Shown: one piece after another, positions 53,970 through 55,497 of the stretch
Position numbering within the stretch: the stretch's first letter is position 1
Layout: every line of letters starts with the position of its first letter
Assembly: GCF_016786325.1 (NCBI RefSeq)
Contig: NZ_JADWYU010000142.1
Location: forward strand, 1 to 55,497
DNA: 55,497 nt
Source of the DNA: Frankia nepalensis
GTDB lineage: Bacteria > Actinomycetota > Actinomycetes > Frankiales > Frankiaceae
Direction: 5' to 3'
Translations under genes and position numbers: made by a program
Notes under the pieces: generated by a model
Seen by the model: only the letters and a program-made list of their open reading frames with translations
What the model was told of the DNA's origin: nothing
Database searches by the model: none

Positions 53970-54485
53970 ATGGATCGCTGGAACGCCAAGCCGGATGAGG
54001 AACGCGCTGAGTGGGCTCTGGCTCCGCTTGCGGGTGTCGGGCCGCTCCGTTTCGGGATGCGTTCCGGCGAGGTGTCAGCGGCGCTGGGCATCGTTTCCCC
54101 CTTCCAGACGGACGTCGTGGTCATCGCCCGCAAGATGTTTCGCGACGTGGGAGTGACGACGTACTACAGCGGCTCCGCCGGTCTGGCCGGTGTCGCCGTC
54201 GACGCCCTGGTCGGCCCGCAGGTGACGTTTGACGGCACCCCGCTGGTCGGGCGCGTGCCGTCCGAACTCGAGCAGTGGTTCGTCGACCAGAGCGACGCCC
54301 GGAAGATTGATCTGAGGGTTACCGCCTACGGCGCTCTGGCATTGCCCGATCTTGGTCTCGTGATGCGCGTGCAGCGGGCGGGCGACGTGCTCCTCACCCG
54401 TCTGCTCATCCTCACCCACGAGTGGGCGATGAACCCCGACGACTACGTCCCCGAGTCAGAGTGGCACACATGGCACGCCTTCTGA
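53970..54485 (+). CDS. Hypothetical protein between boundary repeats
   Basis: The ATG at 53970 gives 171 residues: ALAPLAGVGPLRFGMRSGEV, SAALGIVSPFQTDVVVIARK, AVDALVGPQVTFDGTPLVGR and LTHEWAMNPDDYVPESEWHT. The GPLRFGMxxGEVxxALG start recurs in immunity-type proteins of actinobacteria, but the family is unproven. A GC hairpin follows. Confidence 0.5.
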   Translation: MDRWNAKPDEERAEWALAPLAGVGPLRFGMRSGEVSAALGIVSPFQTDVVVIARKMFRDVGVTTYYSGSAGLAGVAVDALVGPQVTFDGTPLVGRVPSELEQWFVDQSDARKIDLRVTAYGALALPDLGLVMRVQRAGDVLLTRLLILTHEWAMNPDDYVPESEWHTWHAF

Positions 54486-54488
54486 CGC

Positions 54489-54506
54489 CCGCCCGCCAGC
54501 GGGCGG
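54489..54506 (+). terminator. GC hairpin after the gene at 53970
   Basis: CCGCCCGC and GCGGGCGG form an eight-base perfect stem starting three bases after the stop codon at 54483-54485. No T-run follows. Confidence 0.45.
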
Positions 54507-54534
54507 TGTGCCAGCCGCAACGTCGCAACGTCGC

Positions 54535-54566
54535 GGCCTGCCGAATTGCTCGATTTTGAGATCAAG
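54535..54566. repeat. Paired boundary repeat, right block of loaded copy
   Basis: GGCCTGCCGAATTGCTCGAT followed by TTTGAGATCAAG repeats 47404-47435 except for two extra T. Together with 53777-53816 it brackets a 0.7-kb segment. Confidence 0.6.
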
Positions 54567-54642
54567 ACCGCACCGCGCGATGGCTGCGCGCGGCCCCGGC
54601 GAGCCGTGCTCGCCGGCGCGTCGCGTCCAAGCAGGTCCTGCC

Positions 54643-55497
54643 TCAGCGCCACCAGCGTTGAATGCGAAGTATCGCTGACACGACCAATGCACCGATCGCT
54701 TCGGCCGTAGCGAGTTGGTCTCGCAGGGCGGCGGAGATCGTTGAGATAACCGTCGTTCTACCTGACACTGAAGCAGCCTCCAGCGCCTGGGCCAGGACGG
54801 GGCCGCGTGCGTCGGCGGGTAGGTGGGGTGCCAACGCGCTCAGCGCCGACGCCCGATCGCCCGGCGAGTCGATGGTGGTTGCGGCGGCGAGCGCCGGGGT
54901 GAGCAGGTCGGCGGGTAGGTGGGGTGCCAACCCGCGCAGCGCCGACGCCCGGTCGTCCGGCCGGTCGATGGTGGTTGCGGCGGCGAGCGCCGGGGTGAGC
55001 AGGTCGGCGGGTAGGTGGGGTGCCAACGCGCTCAGCGCCGACGCCCGGTCGTCCGGCCGGTCGATGGTGGTTGCGGCGGCGAGCGCCGGGGTGAGCAGGT
55101 CGGCGGGCAGGTGCGGTGCCAACGCGCTCAGCGCCGCCGCCCGGTCGTACGGCGAGTCGATGGCGGCCGCGGCGGCCAGTGCCTGGGTGAGCAGGTCGGC
55201 GGGCAGGTGCGGTGCCAACGCGCTCAGCGCCAACGCCAGCGCCGACGGCGAGTCGATGGCGGCTGCGGCGGCGAGCGCCTGAACCAGGACAGGGCCGCGT
55301 ACCTCGGCGGGTAGGTGGGGTGCCAACCCGCGCAGCGCCGACGCCCGGTCGTCCGGCGAGTCGATGGCGGCCGCGGCGGCCACGGCCTGAGCCAGGACAG
55401 GGGCGCGTGCGTCCGCGGGTAGGTGGGGTGCCAACGCGCTCAGCGCCGACGCCTGGTCGTCCGGCCGGTCGATGGCGGTTGCGGCGGCCAGTGCCTG
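54643..55497 (-). CDS. C-terminal part of a tandem helical-repeat protein, runs off the window
   Basis: The minus-strand frame is open to the right edge. It consists of 32-residue repeats of the form LAPHLPADLLTPALAAATTI and DRPDDRASALSA, followed by a short non-repeat end (AALRDQLATAEAIGALVVSA, ILRIQRWWR). Such repeats usually form the sensor end of large NACHT/STAND-type ATPases in actinobacteria and cyanobacteria. The N-terminal domains lie outside the window, so the type is not shown here. Confidence 0.65.
   Translation of the reverse strand, partial: QALAAATAIDRPDDQASALSALAPHLPADARAPVLAQAVAAAAAIDSPDDRASALRGLAPHLPAEVRGPVLVQALAAAAAIDSPSALALALSALAPHLPADLLTQALAAAAAIDSPYDRAAALSALAPHLPADLLTPALAAATTIDRPDDRASALSALAPHLPADLLTPALAAATTIDRPDDRASALRGLAPHLPADLLTPALAAATTIDSPGDRASALSALAPHLPADARGPVLAQALEAASVSGRTTVISTISAALRDQLATAEAIGALVVSAILRIQRWWR
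54830..55497. repeat. 96-bp tandem repeats
   Basis: Units recur with a 96-base period (for example TCGATGGTGGTTGCGG at 54965 and 55061). The central units are nearly the same at the base level, including silent positions, which points to recent duplication or gene conversion. Confidence 0.75.

Noticed and set aside
1..55497. CRISPR array
   Set aside because: No short direct repeats with regular unique spacers were seen; the regular repeats at 28600-29760 and 54830-55497 are coding.

Overview
The window is GC-rich actinobacterial DNA with GTG and TTG starts, 1-4 base overlaps between co-directional genes, and actinobacterial families such as SCO6880-type secretion proteins, DUF397/DUF5753 pairs and TerD. 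The density of broken insertion sequences and the IS families seen fit Frankia or a close relative; that placement is inference. The region is accessory: almost no housekeeping gene is present, and mobile, conflict and immunity genes dominate.

Region 1 (1-10.5 kb) is a graveyard of Rhs/Hint polymorphic-toxin cassettes on the plus strand. Rhs repeat pieces and Hint (intein-like) remnants each lead into a different C-terminal toxin, and each toxin is followed directly by a small immunity gene: a toxin with an HLQIH motif, a toxin of unassigned family, an EndoU-like nuclease, a deaminase tail with a SUKH immunity protein, and an RNase Sa/barnase-like toxin with a barstar-domain partner. Remnants of IS66, IS5, IS701 and integrase-type transposases lie between the cassettes. 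Three toxins carry single-base frameshifts and one Hint carries a stop codon.

Region 2 (10.5-19.5 kb, minus strand) holds a methyltransferase, a tightly overlapping conjugation/type IV secretion block (pilin-like protein, proline-rich membrane protein, TrbL/VirB6-like protein, SCO6880-like PrgI protein, VirB4-like ATPase) and a multidomain TerD-DUF2510-TerB-like-PH-like-HNH protein.

Region 3 (20-25 kb) is an IS5-type transposase interrupted by a precisely placed IS110 element, a VOC protein and a complete IS256-type element. The IS110 leader carries segments that match both sides of its own insertion site and its own right end, so a bridge RNA is a strong candidate.

Region 4 (25-38 kb) contains two related XRE-regulator modules, one truncated and one with a catalytically dead resolvase-like gene upstream, a 971-residue TIR-NTPase-repeat protein, an abaA/whiJ-like regulatory trio (HATPase, XRE-DUF5753, DUF397), and a DUF4291 gene cut by a second, partial IS256 copy.

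Region 5 (38.2-43.3 kb, minus strand) is a compact four-gene operon: SAM methyltransferase, HEPN-like/NACHT/FGE-sulfatase protein, cold-shock-like small protein and a membrane-anchored protein. It is the best candidate in the window for an undescribed defence or conflict system.

Region 6 (43.5-55.5 kb) is a mosaic of lipoprotein, GNAT, glutaredoxin, ankyrin, phosphotransferase-remnant and unrecognised small genes, with a dispersed paired-boundary repeat. It ends in the 3' part of a gene built from 96-bp tandem repeats that runs off the right edge.
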